Part shown: in pieces, positions 55,678 through 64,000 of the stretch | How the letters are laid out: each line of letters begins with the position of its first letter | How positions within the stretch are numbered: position 1 is the first letter of the stretch | NCBI GenBank assembly: GCA_031472005.1 | Contig: PZJY01000004.1 | Span: 715,300-779,299 of the forward strand | Source of the DNA: Tetracladium setigerum | Lineage: Eukaryota > Ascomycota > Leotiomycetes > Helotiales | Length of the DNA: 64,000 nt | Reading direction: 5' to 3' | Notes under the pieces: model-generated | The model's database searches: none | What the model was told of the DNA's origin: nothing | Seen by the model: only the letters and a program-made list of their open reading frames with translations | Translations under genes and position numbers: made by a program

Positions 55678-56468
55678 GTTACAGTATCTCGCCGTCGCGA
55701 TGGTGATGTGCTCTACTCCGTAGATTAGCTGGAGACGAGTGACGGCGATCCAGTGCTGCCACCTGCCGTAGAATGCTCTAGAAACATGGTCGTCCTGCCC
55801 CACGCACGTGACATTACATGCAAGCCACGGCGAGGTGACGAAGCGATTCTCGGCGTGAACATACGGAGTAGTAATCTCCCCATCACGTGAGGACGCACTA
55901 AAACATGTGAACCTTTTGTCGAATCCCCCAGACTGCATCCTTTTCCTCTCTGATCGCCTTTAAAAATTTATAGCCATAATGTCTTGATACTGGAATGTTC
56001 TTTATGTGTTCTGAACATCGAAAAGACCTTAAATGTCGCGAATAAACAGGGGGGAAAGCGCCAGCGGCGATCAGTGACCTGAATGAAACGATCGATAGCA
56101 TAGTCAACTGCACTCTTTTTTTTGTTGCTAAGTGGTCTCCTTAGGGACGAATAGTTAAAGAAAGTAACTAACTAGAATATGAATACAGTAGAGTTCGAAA
56201 TCGGCTTCAGTTCGGAACACTCAATGATTTTATTTTGACCCACATTTTATACGAACCCCATACACTCGCTTAGCTCCCATTCTGAATATCACGTGTAATT
56301 TTGCCTGAGGACCAGCCGATATCGGCGGATGCTGACTTAATTTCTGCCTAAGAATTAAGAACTTAAGCACTAAGGGCATGTGCAGCTCCTGGAGAACGTC
56401 ATCCATCCACTTTGGCTTCAACGTACGGCCAACTATTTTGACTTGTCGTGTATTGACCTCACGCAACT
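55678..56468. other. Intergenic
   Basis: Contains sequence shared with 15.2 kb up to about 55800, and at 56184-56208 one copy of a 25-bp direct repeat. No gene called. Confidence 0.45.
56184..56208 (+). repeat. 25-bp direct repeat (left copy); right copy at 57884-57908
   Basis: TACAGTAGAGTTCGAAATCG followed by GCTT recurs at 57884 with two substitutions, in the same orientation. It resembles the outer end of MITE family 2 (TACAGTCGGCTTCGAAATCG). The pair brackets the ankyrin/Cdc48-N gene. Confidence 0.6.
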
Positions 56469-57425
56469 ATGTCCCATTACGCTGAACTTCGTGTCGAGGC
56501 TAGCGAAGACGATTGGGAAGTCGTCACTGAAGAAAGTATGACTCGAGGAACCAGCGAATCTGACATAAGCATGCAAGATGATGGAAGCACGATTCAAAGG
56601 GAAAGCGAAGCTGATGAGGATAAAAGCAACGGTGGCTCATTCAAGTATTGGAATTCCCCTGAAAATCTAGCAAACATATGATAATAATTCATTGCTACAT
56701 AGACTAGGTACCGATCTTCCTATATGCCTAAATACATCGAGTATCGTCAACAAGACAGAGTGCGATGGTAACGACGAGGTGGTGCTGCGTGATGTGAATC
56801 ATGGCTTAGATCCGAGTGTGAATGCTGCATTCGACAAACTTAACTTGCAAATCGGCAATGAGGCAAACTGCGACGCTATCCCTACAGCCGAGTCGAATGT
56901 CGAGACAATAAATAATCCGCTAGAGGGACAAACCAAGAGACATTTACAGCGCGGAAATCGGCTGTTGATCGCTATTAATACAGGTTCTGATATGTTAGCG
57001 AGGATAATGGTTCAAAACGGCGCCGACGTAGATGCTGCAGACCACCAGGGCGACATCCGCTAACGGTAGCTATTGAGAAGGATTTTGATATGCTGACAAG
57101 GATGATGGTCCAAAAGGGCGCGAATCTAACGGTGAGGGACCACCGGGGTCGATCTGCACTGTTGATGGCTATAGATGGAGGTCTGGATATGTTAGCGAGG
57201 CTGTTGGTTCAAAACGGCGCCGACGTAGACGCTGCAGACCACCAGGGCCGACATCCGCTAACGGTAGCTATTGAGAAGGATTTTGATATGCTGGCAAGGA
57301 TGATGGTCCAAAAGGGCGCGAATCTAACGGTGAGGGACCACCGGGGTCGATCTGCACTGTTGATGGCTATAGATAGAGGTCTGGATATGTTAGCGAGGCT
57401 GTTGGTTCAAAACGGCGCCGACTAG
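56469..57425 (+). pseudogene. Ankyrin-repeat protein with recently duplicated repeats (broken frame)
   Basis: ATG 56469 begins MSHYAELRVEASEDDWEVVT and stops at 56679. After a frame change, coding resumes near 56692 (HRLGTDLPICLNTSSIV) and reaches ankyrin units: DMLARIMVQNGADVDAADHQ, LTVAIEKDFDMLTRMMVQKG, LLMAIDGGLDMLARLLVQNG, and a second nearly identical pair. The duplicated unit is ~195 bp. Copy 1 has GGGCGACATCC where copy 2 has GGGCCGACATCC, a one-base loss that breaks frame. The second array ends with GACTAGAC in place of GACGTAGAC, another one-base loss creating a stop. Ankyrin domains bind proteins; no partner known. Confidence 0.58.
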
Positions 57426-57506
57426 ACGCTGCAGACCACCAGCGAAATCCAAAGGCTAGAGTTGCTGCTCTTGCGTTTTAATATCAAATGCTAACTATCT
57501 CTGTAG

Positions 57507-57794
57507 GTCAAGAATATTGTAGTTCTTCCATTCGCCGACACTATCGAGGGGTTTTCTGGCTCCTTGTTCGATCTTACTCGCATACATCTCCACGACGGCC
57601 AACATATCCGAAATGGTGATCGTTTTACAGTTTCTAGCACAGGACGAGAAGTAGAGTTCATGGTGGTTGAATTGCTTCCTAAAGGGTTAGAGTCTGGAAT
57701 TATACATCATGATACGGCCGTTCATTTCGAGGGCACGCCACTCCAGCGTATAGATGAACAATGTGACGCGGCCTTAAAAGGCAGCTGTACTTGA
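57507..57794 (+). CDS. Cdc48/p97 N-domain-like exon (no ATPase domain)
   Basis: A 95-residue frame follows an acceptor (CTAACTATCTCTGTAG): VKNIVVLPFADTIEGFSGSL, FDLTRIHLHDGQHIRNGDRF, GREVEFMVVELLPKGLESGI and IHHDTAVHFEGTPLQRIDEQ, then a stop. This matches the Cdc48/p97 N-terminal domain as I know it: V.VLP..DT.EG..G.LF, R.GD.F.VRGG.R.VEF.VVE..P, I...T.IH.EG.P..R.DE. That region binds Ufd1-Npl4 and other cofactors. The AAA ATPase modules are absent. It lies 82 bp after the ankyrin array on the same strand and may be its 3' exon; no clear donor is visible, so the join is inference. Confidence 0.6.
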   Translation, partial: VKNIVVLPFADTIEGFSGSLFDLTRIHLHDGQHIRNGDRFTVSSTGREVEFMVVELLPKGLESGIIHHDTAVHFEGTPLQRIDEQCDAALKGSCT

Positions 57795-58215
57795 AATTGC
57801 AACATATTTAATGTGTGTGTGGGTTTCTAATTAAACTGCTTGAGTTTGAAGACCCCGATTTTCGACTATGCTGTGATCATACGTACAGTAGAATTTGAAA
57901 TCGGCTTTACACACAGCACAACTGTCTGATTACCTACATTTGCATGGCTAGCTATATATCCTACCGCATAGGCTAGCCGATGCAACGTGAAGAACAGGCT
58001 GAGATGAGCTTCCTTCTCAACGGTGGGTGAAGTACAAGGAGGCTAGAGGAGAGAGGATTTTGGGCCTGCGCCGGCTTGCCTCAAGATGCCTATCCGAACT
58101 GAAGAACAAAACAATGATTTTCTATTTTCTCTCGCAGCATGCTATTCTGCGCAACCTGTGTCTTCCGAAGCCGCACGAACCAAGTAAAAGCTTCATGCCT
58201 GCTGCTCGCTGACAA
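57795..58215. other. Intergenic with right copy of the 25-bp direct repeat
   Basis: 57884-57908 repeats 56184-56208. Otherwise nothing recognised; convergent with the F-box gene. Confidence 0.45.
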
Positions 58216-59233
58216 TCAATGTGCAAAATTAGGGAGCTCGCCTTCCTGAAAATCTGCCACAAATATCACATCCGCGTTAGGGTTTTGAACAGCACTCCGC
58301 ATTTCTTCGAAGATGCTACGACGTGTCTTATAATTTGCTCCTGTTAATAATTGAAAGACCTGAGCGAATTCTTGATTCAATTGCTTCACCTGTTCGCCAT
58401 CGAGCCTTTCAGTCATTTGTCTGTGGATACTCTTCAAGAAGAGCCGTGACTCGCCACAGGCGTCTTCTTTGGCATTTTTAATGATCGAGACCACAAACTC
58501 TTCGCTTGCACTCGTTCTCAAAACGTTCTCCATCAGATTGAGAAATTCCTTTGTTAAAGGCCCTAATGTAATCTGTAGAGTCACGTTCAACCGCTGGAGC
58601 ATTCCGTGGCGAGTGAGGAAAGATATCATCATGTCACTGCCAATGATATGACAAGCGACATGAAACTCCTCTAAGACAGGAAACTTGAATTCTTCAGGCA
58701 GTTGAACAGACTCCGCAACAATATGAATTTGGCGAAGGTTGCTGAATAGTGCAGTTCCCAAGTATGGTATGCCGGGAGTACTAATGTGAATTTCTTCCAA
58801 GTTCGGGATCAAACTTCGACCGCCAGCCGAGTTTAGACGAGCTAATGTGGTTATGCATTTCGTCTGATGATAGTGTATATTACAAGACGTAGGTAGTCGA
58901 AGTATAGATGGCATTTTGGGTTGCACCAATAACGGTATGATGTCGAGTTCGCCGAGTTCGCCGTCATATGTCGATTCAAATGATATGACCTTGATGAATG
59001 GAGAAAGCTGAGCTTGCTTGAGGATTTCTTGGAAGCCTTGCGAACTTTCCCAACGGCAGAGAACAACTCGTTCAAATAAGAGAGGTGTAGCAACCCCGCT
59101 CCATTGGCGACAGACAAGACGAGACGCTTTCAGGCTTGCAGATTCGAGGTATCCTAAGATTTCCAAAATCAATTCCTATATTTAATCAGCTGTTGTTCCT
59201 ATTGTGATCAGCCCACCTTACTACGAGCAACAT
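58216..59233 (-). CDS. F-box protein
   Basis: Residues from LILEILGYLESASLKASRLV to CRQWSGVATPLLFERVVL form a classical fungal F-box. The remainder has weak Leu-rich strands (NLEEIHISTPGIPYLGTALF, NLRQIHIVAESVQLPEEFKF) and a charged C-terminus. The main exon is 59175-58216. A 9-nt first exon (ATG 59233, MLL) joined by a 49-nt intron (GTAGTA...AAATATAG) gives MLLELILEILGYL, about 322 residues. That short first exon is the least certain part, since other 5' exons could exist. Expected to bind Skp1 in an SCF complex; substrate unknown. No disruption seen. Confidence 0.68.
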
Positions 59234-60060
59234 GGTTGGGAATTTTCTGGAGTGGGCAAACTTGGTGACCGGGCAACGAATTTGGTGGATTCATGCAAGC
59301 GCAGATCATACGCTGTCGCAGCACAAAAGTCAATATTATTGATTTCATTGAATGGAGACGAGGTGGCAGTAGGAAAAGGTTCAGATCTTACGCGCAATGT
59401 TGCAGAATTTTTCACGTTGCGGCTCGATATTGACCATCCCCGGTCAGGTATAAATTGAGAAAGCTGTCGAAAATTTTCGTTGTGGTTAGACGAAAGGTTC
59501 AAGGCAATAGGGGCTTCGTTGAGCTTCATCCGTTCTCGGATGATGTCCCTCAATCTGTGGTCTGTCTGAGCATGAAGTTAACCCAACGAGCTCTGTAACG
59601 GCGGATCAAGCAAGCAAACCAGGAGGACGTTCTTCCGATAGGCAGGTATGGGTTGAACTGGAGGGACGTTTCCAGGATTATAAGTCCTAGGAGGGGAGTA
59701 AATGTTGTGTGCTTGTTGGCCGCACCACCATGGTGCTTTAGAGACTGGTGTGTTTCCTTCCAAGCAGAGGTTCAAGAGCCATCTGTGTTATGGCCTCAGG
59801 CACAAACCACTTGTCCTTTTCAGCACCATCGACGAGAGTGCCGCTCGAACGTACGAAAGGTACTAAAGTGTCCAGGGAAAAGACAACCGCGGACAATGCA
59901 ATTCAGAGACAGATTTCTAGAATGTTCTACAAGACATTAATAAATCCTCAGGCACAACATCAAACTCTCACGTGATGTAGCAGAACTAACGCCGATGACA
60001 GGCAACGTGAATAATTGTGAGGCAGACCACATGAGTGTTACGAACGTGACTTAGAGCACG
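59234..60060. other. Intergenic, nothing recognised
   Basis: A minus-strand frame at 59221-59553 overlaps the F-box 5' exon and lacks recognisable content; it may be part of an unrecognised 5' exon. No other feature. Confidence 0.4.
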
Positions 60061-60480
60061 TGAGGAGCCTGAGGCTCGGGAGCAGCATAGTAATTAGTAC
60101 AGCTTAGTGGCTTGCTATTACTACTCCACAGAGAACTCCAGTAACCTAATTTAATCAGAAAGGGGATTAGTGAGAGATTGCTTAGGTAATCACGTGACGC
60201 GCCTAATGCATATACCCAACTCAACTCGGGGTCGAATTCACTTGTCTGTTATCTTACTGGTGCAAACATCCCGCCCCCTCGGTTGTTACGGACATGGTTC
60301 TAGGAGCGGGCCGGGTCCTAGGAACACGTGACATCCTAGGAGGAAGGCTCCCTAGAGTAAATAATAATCTAGGAGCCTGAGGCTCGGGAGCAGCATAAGT
60401 CCCAGGAGTTAAGTGACTCCCAAGACCTACTCCAAGAGAACTCCTAGCCATCTAATGTATTTAATTAGTTAAAATTATAT
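60061..60480. repeat. Direct duplication containing a GAGCCTGAGGCTC palindrome
   Basis: GGAGCCTGAGGCTCGGGAGC followed by AGCATA occurs at about 60064 and again at about 60373. Downstream words (CTCCA.AGAGAACTCC, then a TAATTTAAT-like tail) also recur in the same order. The two copies are ~310 bp apart and diverged outside the core. Likely an old tandem duplication of a subtelomeric repeat. Confidence 0.6.
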
Positions 60481-61297
60481 AATATATAATAATAAGGAAC
60501 AATAAAAGGTGTGAGTATTTCGAGGTATTTCGTTAATTAAGTATATAATATATAAGGAGAACTACTTTATAAAATAAGATATTATAAGAATTAATTTTAT
60601 AAATTTAAATAATAAAGTGTATTACTCTATATAATTCCTTACCGTGATAATGCAAGCAATATTACTATAATCTCCCCTTAAATATATATCCACCTAGTAA
60701 AAACAATATTATTTCCATTTTTGAGTATTTGTATAAGGTCTATAAGACTTCGACTCAAAATCGTTATTCTTAGAGAAAAATATGAACTAGTACAACACGT
60801 TAAGCTAACCCATTAGAGGTGAGTTGTCTCGGACTCTAATTATCTAAGCTATGATTACATTACCCTGGAATAGCCAAGGCGATGTCTTACTAGAAGCTGA
60901 TACTATTCTGAGTAGTACGTAAACGAGAAACCGTAAAGCTGGAATGATAAGTGTCAGTAGTTCATCTGTATATAGTAATAGATAGAAGGAGAGAGATTCG
61001 GGCACGTGGATGTTATGTGAGCTGGTAATCCTTACTATGGACCCAGTACATGTACTCATTTCCGGGTGATGGTTGATATCCTCAAGGTAAAGCTTTACAG
61101 TATCAAATGGGTGATAACGAACATGGAACAAAACAGGTGTGCAATTCTAAGCAAGTGTCGTGTTCAAAAGGTATATTCGGTATATCCCCTTCTCTTCGTA
61201 CGAAGGGGATAGTTATCTTATATCTACCTTACTAGTGACTCGTACGAAACCTGATCCACTTGTCCTGGGACAATCCCATCTATGCCTCTCCTCCTTG
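60481..61297. other. AT-rich decayed sequence with a short hairpin
   Basis: 60481-60720 is almost purely A/T with TATATAA repeats and no coding potential. At 61184-61210 a perfect short inverted repeat (ATCCCCTTC...GAAGGGGAT) surrounds the palindrome CTTCGTACGAAG. No gene seen. Confidence 0.5.
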
Positions 61298-61393
61298 CTG
61301 TAACATGTACGACTCCCTTCTAGTTCCAAAGTCTTGAGTCGTGAAACGATATCGGTCAGGTTATCCCGATTTATGATTACTGTTTTCCCAACA
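61298..61393 (-). repeat. LTR-like fragment, inverted copy of 50960-51055
   Basis: Read on the minus strand it starts TGTTGGGAAAACAG and shares AATCGGGATAACCTGA and TTTCACGACTCAAGACTT with the plus strand at 50960. This suggests the same element family inserted twice in opposite orientation. No target duplication recognised. Confidence 0.5.
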
Positions 61394-61825
61394 AATATCC
61401 TTAAATATTAAAGGGGAATCCGGGCCACTATAGAGAGGATTCCAGCTAATAAGTATACTAGAATAGAAATGCCATAGGTAAAAGATATACTTAATAATCT
61501 AAGGTTACCAGCTTATAAAAAAAGCCTAAACAGAATCATCGATAAAGCTATTACTCTTATAGGCGCTGTAGAAGTTACAATATATAGAGTCCTTGCGCTT
61601 ATAATCTTTTATCTTCTTTAACAGCCTAATATATAGAAGGAACTAAAGGAAGAAATACTCATTATATTCCTAAACGTGTTACGAACGTGAGGAAAAAAAA
61701 AACACCACCAACAGCTCAGAACAAATTTTTGGAAACGCGTGATATTTTGTAATCCCTACAGTGATCGGGTGTCCTCTTAGTCCATTACGACGTTTGACGC
61801 GTGCAAACGCGTTAATTCTGTAGTA
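61394..61825. other. AT-rich sequence upstream of the LINE
   Basis: Rich in TATAG/CTTA words and without open frames. The A10 run near 61685 and the GC-richer stretch after 61690 probably mark the start of the LINE 5' untranslated region. Confidence 0.4.
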
Positions 61826-63787
61826 ATGGCGCCTAAGTGGCCGCAGGTAAACATGGGCCCAGAACACATCAACGAGCACGCCACATACCTTCGAGAAGCA
61901 TGCAACCAGCTGCAGGCCGTGGATAGAGGAAGGCAGAACCAGGTGCCATGGAATATAGTGCAGCCATACATCACATCAACGATTGCACTCGTTGGCAAGG
62001 TGCTCCGTCAACCTGCAATCAGCGAGATTCTCCACCACATCCAGGATGCCGCCAAGTGCACACAGAGCATACAGAGGGATGTCACTGTTATCAAGAACTC
62101 GGTGGGATTGAGCACTGCTCCAGCGGGAGTAGCTAACTTCAGTGGGGGTAGAGCAGGTACAACTTGGGCGCAGGTGGCTGCACAAGCCAGAGGCCCTCTC
62201 ATACCTCCACCAGTACCACAAGGCACGCGTACCACCAAGGCCCAATCCACAGTCACAGCATACAAAGACCGAGCAATAACAGTAAAACTAAAGGACCACG
62301 GAATTGCCCAGAAACTCCGGACGCTCTCTGCCGTCAGACTGAGACAACAAGTAGAGACATCAATTCGCGACAACGCAGCTACTAAACTAGTGAAGATAGT
62401 CGCTGCACATCAACTCAAGAGTGGTGACATACAAATATTTACAACCTCTACAGCAGAAGCAGAGAAGCTCAAGGAGCACAGAGGCTGGATTAGAGGTCTT
62501 GGAGAGCACGCAGAACTCATCGTACCAACCTATGGGGTAATCGTCCACGGCATCTCTACCAATTCCATCAATATCAAGGACCAGACAGCAACTATCCAAC
62601 GGATACTTGCAGACAACTACACAGTTATTCCCAAGGCAGAGATACCTTTCGTCGGATGGTTAACCAAAGAGTCACCACTGAAGCGCGCATCCTCAATTGT
62701 GGTAGAATTTACAGACCCCGAGATGGCCAACGCCATCATCTACGCCGGGATGGTTTGGGAAGGACAAATCCACGTGTGCCAGCTCTACGATCGCGCGTGC
62801 AGAGTCAAGCAATGCTTCCGCTGCTACAATTACGGCCACATCGGCACTCAATGTGACGCAGCTCAAACATGCGGCTATTGTGCCGAACTACACGAGACCA
62901 AGAACTGTAGACAGAAGGGAGTGGACGGCTTCACCCCCAAATGTACAGTTTGCAAAGGTGCCCACACAGCATGGAGCAATGCCTGCCCAGCGAGAAAGAA
63001 GGAGATGGGAAGAGTCGAACAGGCGAAGCAGATCCGGAACATTTACTGGAACGTCATCTCAAAGGCCGACGACTCCAAGGACAACAACGAACGGATGAGA
63101 ACTCGCCATACCCGCAACCGGATAGCCAATCGTACCATCCGAATACCAGACAGCCCAATGGAAGAACCTCCTTTGCGAGCAGCTGCTATCCCAGAACGGC
63201 CAGCGCTGGGAAGAGCCACGACTCCGGGATCCCAAGCACCCTCGGAAGATATAGAAGCTCGAGCGTCTGTCGACCAGTCGGCTATGGAAGACTGGGCAAC
63301 ACCAGCAACACAACAAGAGCCTATGCACCAGCAATCGATAGTTAACCCACAAATGCCGACGACAGAGCAGTCACCCACCCACGATCAAGGAGGTGGCAGC
63401 ATCTTAAACGACGAGACCACTATGATAATGCCAGAATCACCCCAGCTGAATCTATATCCACTCGATGAGATAGATGAGGATTTCACTATAAACGACGCCG
63501 ACGCCTGGCTAGCTAATCTGGAGGGCAATGGCACCAACGACTGGCTGCAAGGCACAGTGGAGACCGCAAGATCCCCACCAACGTCTCTGGCAACAGATAC
63601 ACGTACTGCGTTAGGATACATTTACAAAGGCTGCAATTGCCCGTCTCATCAGGAGATCTACAGCAACTGGCCATATCTCAACGCCGAGCTGACCATCGCA
63701 CAATGTATGAAGATATGCGTATATTGCGGCAGAGACTTCCAATCGGCATCGGAACTCCGCAAACACATGAAGAAAAGCGAGGGTTAG
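61690..63787 (+). mobile_element. Non-LTR (LINE) retrotransposon, 5' part only, truncated by telomere
   Basis: A ~2.1-kb block with an intact ORF1. ORF2 (endonuclease/reverse transcriptase) and the 3' end are absent because telomeric repeats begin at the end of ORF1. Left boundary inferred from the change in composition. Confidence 0.7.
61826..63787 (+). CDS. LINE ORF1 (gag-like nucleic-acid-binding protein)
   Basis: A 653-residue uninterrupted frame from ATG 61826. The N-terminal third is helical. Residues ~325-390 hold a zinc-knuckle cluster: CFRCYNYGHIGTQC (C-x2-C-x4-H-x4-C), CGYCAELHETKNC (C-x2-C-x3-H-x4-C) and CTVCKGAHTAWSNAC (C-x2-C-x3-H-x6-C), followed by a basic linker. The long Pro/Thr/Gln-rich tail ends in CVYCGRDFQSASELRKHM, a C2H2-like motif. 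This layout is that of ORF1 proteins of fungal Tad-type LINEs, which coat the RNA and assist target-primed reverse transcription. The stop codon is supplied by telomere-like sequence (GAG GGT TAG), so the natural C-terminus may be lost. The frame has no RIP-like damage, unlike neighbouring repeats. Confidence 0.82.
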   Translation: MAPKWPQVNMGPEHINEHATYLREACNQLQAVDRGRQNQVPWNIVQPYITSTIALVGKVLRQPAISEILHHIQDAAKCTQSIQRDVTVIKNSVGLSTAPAGVANFSGGRAGTTWAQVAAQARGPLIPPPVPQGTRTTKAQSTVTAYKDRAITVKLKDHGIAQKLRTLSAVRLRQQVETSIRDNAATKLVKIVAAHQLKSGDIQIFTTSTAEAEKLKEHRGWIRGLGEHAELIVPTYGVIVHGISTNSINIKDQTATIQRILADNYTVIPKAEIPFVGWLTKESPLKRASSIVVEFTDPEMANAIIYAGMVWEGQIHVCQLYDRACRVKQCFRCYNYGHIGTQCDAAQTCGYCAELHETKNCRQKGVDGFTPKCTVCKGAHTAWSNACPARKKEMGRVEQAKQIRNIYWNVISKADDSKDNNERMRTRHTRNRIANRTIRIPDSPMEEPPLRAAAIPERPALGRATTPGSQAPSEDIEARASVDQSAMEDWATPATQQEPMHQQSIVNPQMPTTEQSPTHDQGGGSILNDETTMIMPESPQLNLYPLDEIDEDFTINDADAWLANLEGNGTNDWLQGTVETARSPPTSLATDTRTALGYIYKGCNCPSHQEIYSNWPYLNAELTIAQCMKICVYCGRDFQSASELRKHMKKSEG

Positions 63788-63798
63788 GGTTAGGGTTA
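63780..63798 (+). repeat. Short telomere-like block at the ORF1 end
   Basis: GGGTTAGGGTTAGGGTTA follows ORF1 directly and is separated from the terminal array by ~47 bp of non-telomeric sequence (63799-63845). Confidence 0.85.
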
Positions 63799-63845
63799 AA
63801 GGGTGGGTTCATTCTGACTAACTAAGCTATCCTGCTCACGTGCTC

Positions 63846-64000
63846 GGGTTAGGGTTAGGGTTAGGGTTAGGGTTAGGGTTAGGGTTAGGGTTAGGGTTAG
63901 GGTTAGGGTTAGGGTTAGGGTTAGGGTTAGGGTTAGGGTTAGGGTTAGGGTTAGGGTTAGGGTTAGGGTTAGGGTTAGGGTTAGGGTTAGGGTTAGGGTT
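63846..64000 (+). repeat. Telomere, (TTAGGG)n
   Basis: About 26 uninterrupted TTAGGG units run to the end of the window, G-rich strand 5' to 3' outward, as at a right-hand chromosome end. The perfect, long array argues for a real terminus. Confidence 0.98.

Noticed and set aside
63637..63825. Frame crossing into telomere repeats
   Set aside because: Artificial translation of TTAGGG repeats (GLGLGL).

Overview
This 64-kb window is a subtelomeric chromosome end of a filamentous ascomycete fungus (Pezizomycotina; the class cannot be fixed from sequence alone). The last ~155 bases are uninterrupted TTAGGG repeats. Genes carry short introns (about 42-62 nt) with GTRNGN donors and CTAAC/CTAAT-like branch sites. 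Contents include F-box, BTB, Clr5, HET, SRR1-like and lineage-specific fungal membrane proteins, many degenerate mobile elements, and nonsense codons compatible with RIP (C-to-T at CpA).

Layout. 0-14.5 kb: a sirtuin (SIR2) fused to an unknown C-terminal region, two MITE families, a fungal polytopic membrane protein, a small ankyrin protein, an SRR1-like gene and a 46-residue Cys-rich protein. 15-25.5 kb: decayed transposase, RecQ-type helicase, HET and OrsD-type (DUF3505) sequences. 26-31 kb: a BTB protein and a well-resolved six-exon gene for a ~1180-residue repeat protein. 31.7-35.3 kb: a second OrsD-type relic, beside an apparently intact Tc1/mariner-like transposon (DD34E, 39-bp inverted repeats, TA target duplication). 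35.3-42.3 kb: minisatellite-like repeats, an F-box gene, and a large secretory-pathway membrane protein. 42.6-45.5 kb: a third OrsD-type relic. 46.6-55 kb: a cluster of small, mostly unrecognised genes, including a six-finger near-identical C2H2 array and a neighbouring gene with an unusual Cys/His cluster. 55.5-59.2 kb: a transposase stub, an ankyrin gene followed by a Cdc48/p97 N-domain exon, and an F-box gene. 59.2-64 kb: AT-rich repeats, LTR-like fragments, and a LINE ORF1 (gag-like, zinc knuckles) that runs straight into telomere repeats.

No operon or single pathway links these genes. The window reads as a telomere-proximal accessory compartment, rich in genes often seen in fungal self/non-self and expansion families (HET, ankyrin, F-box, OrsD/RecQ). 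One technical pattern cuts across everything: in about 13 places a clearly coding frame is broken by exactly one missing base, each time next to a homopolymer. Many apparent pseudogenes here may therefore be intact genes with sequencing undercalls. The OrsD and RecQ relics also carry real-looking CpA-to-TpA nonsense codons.
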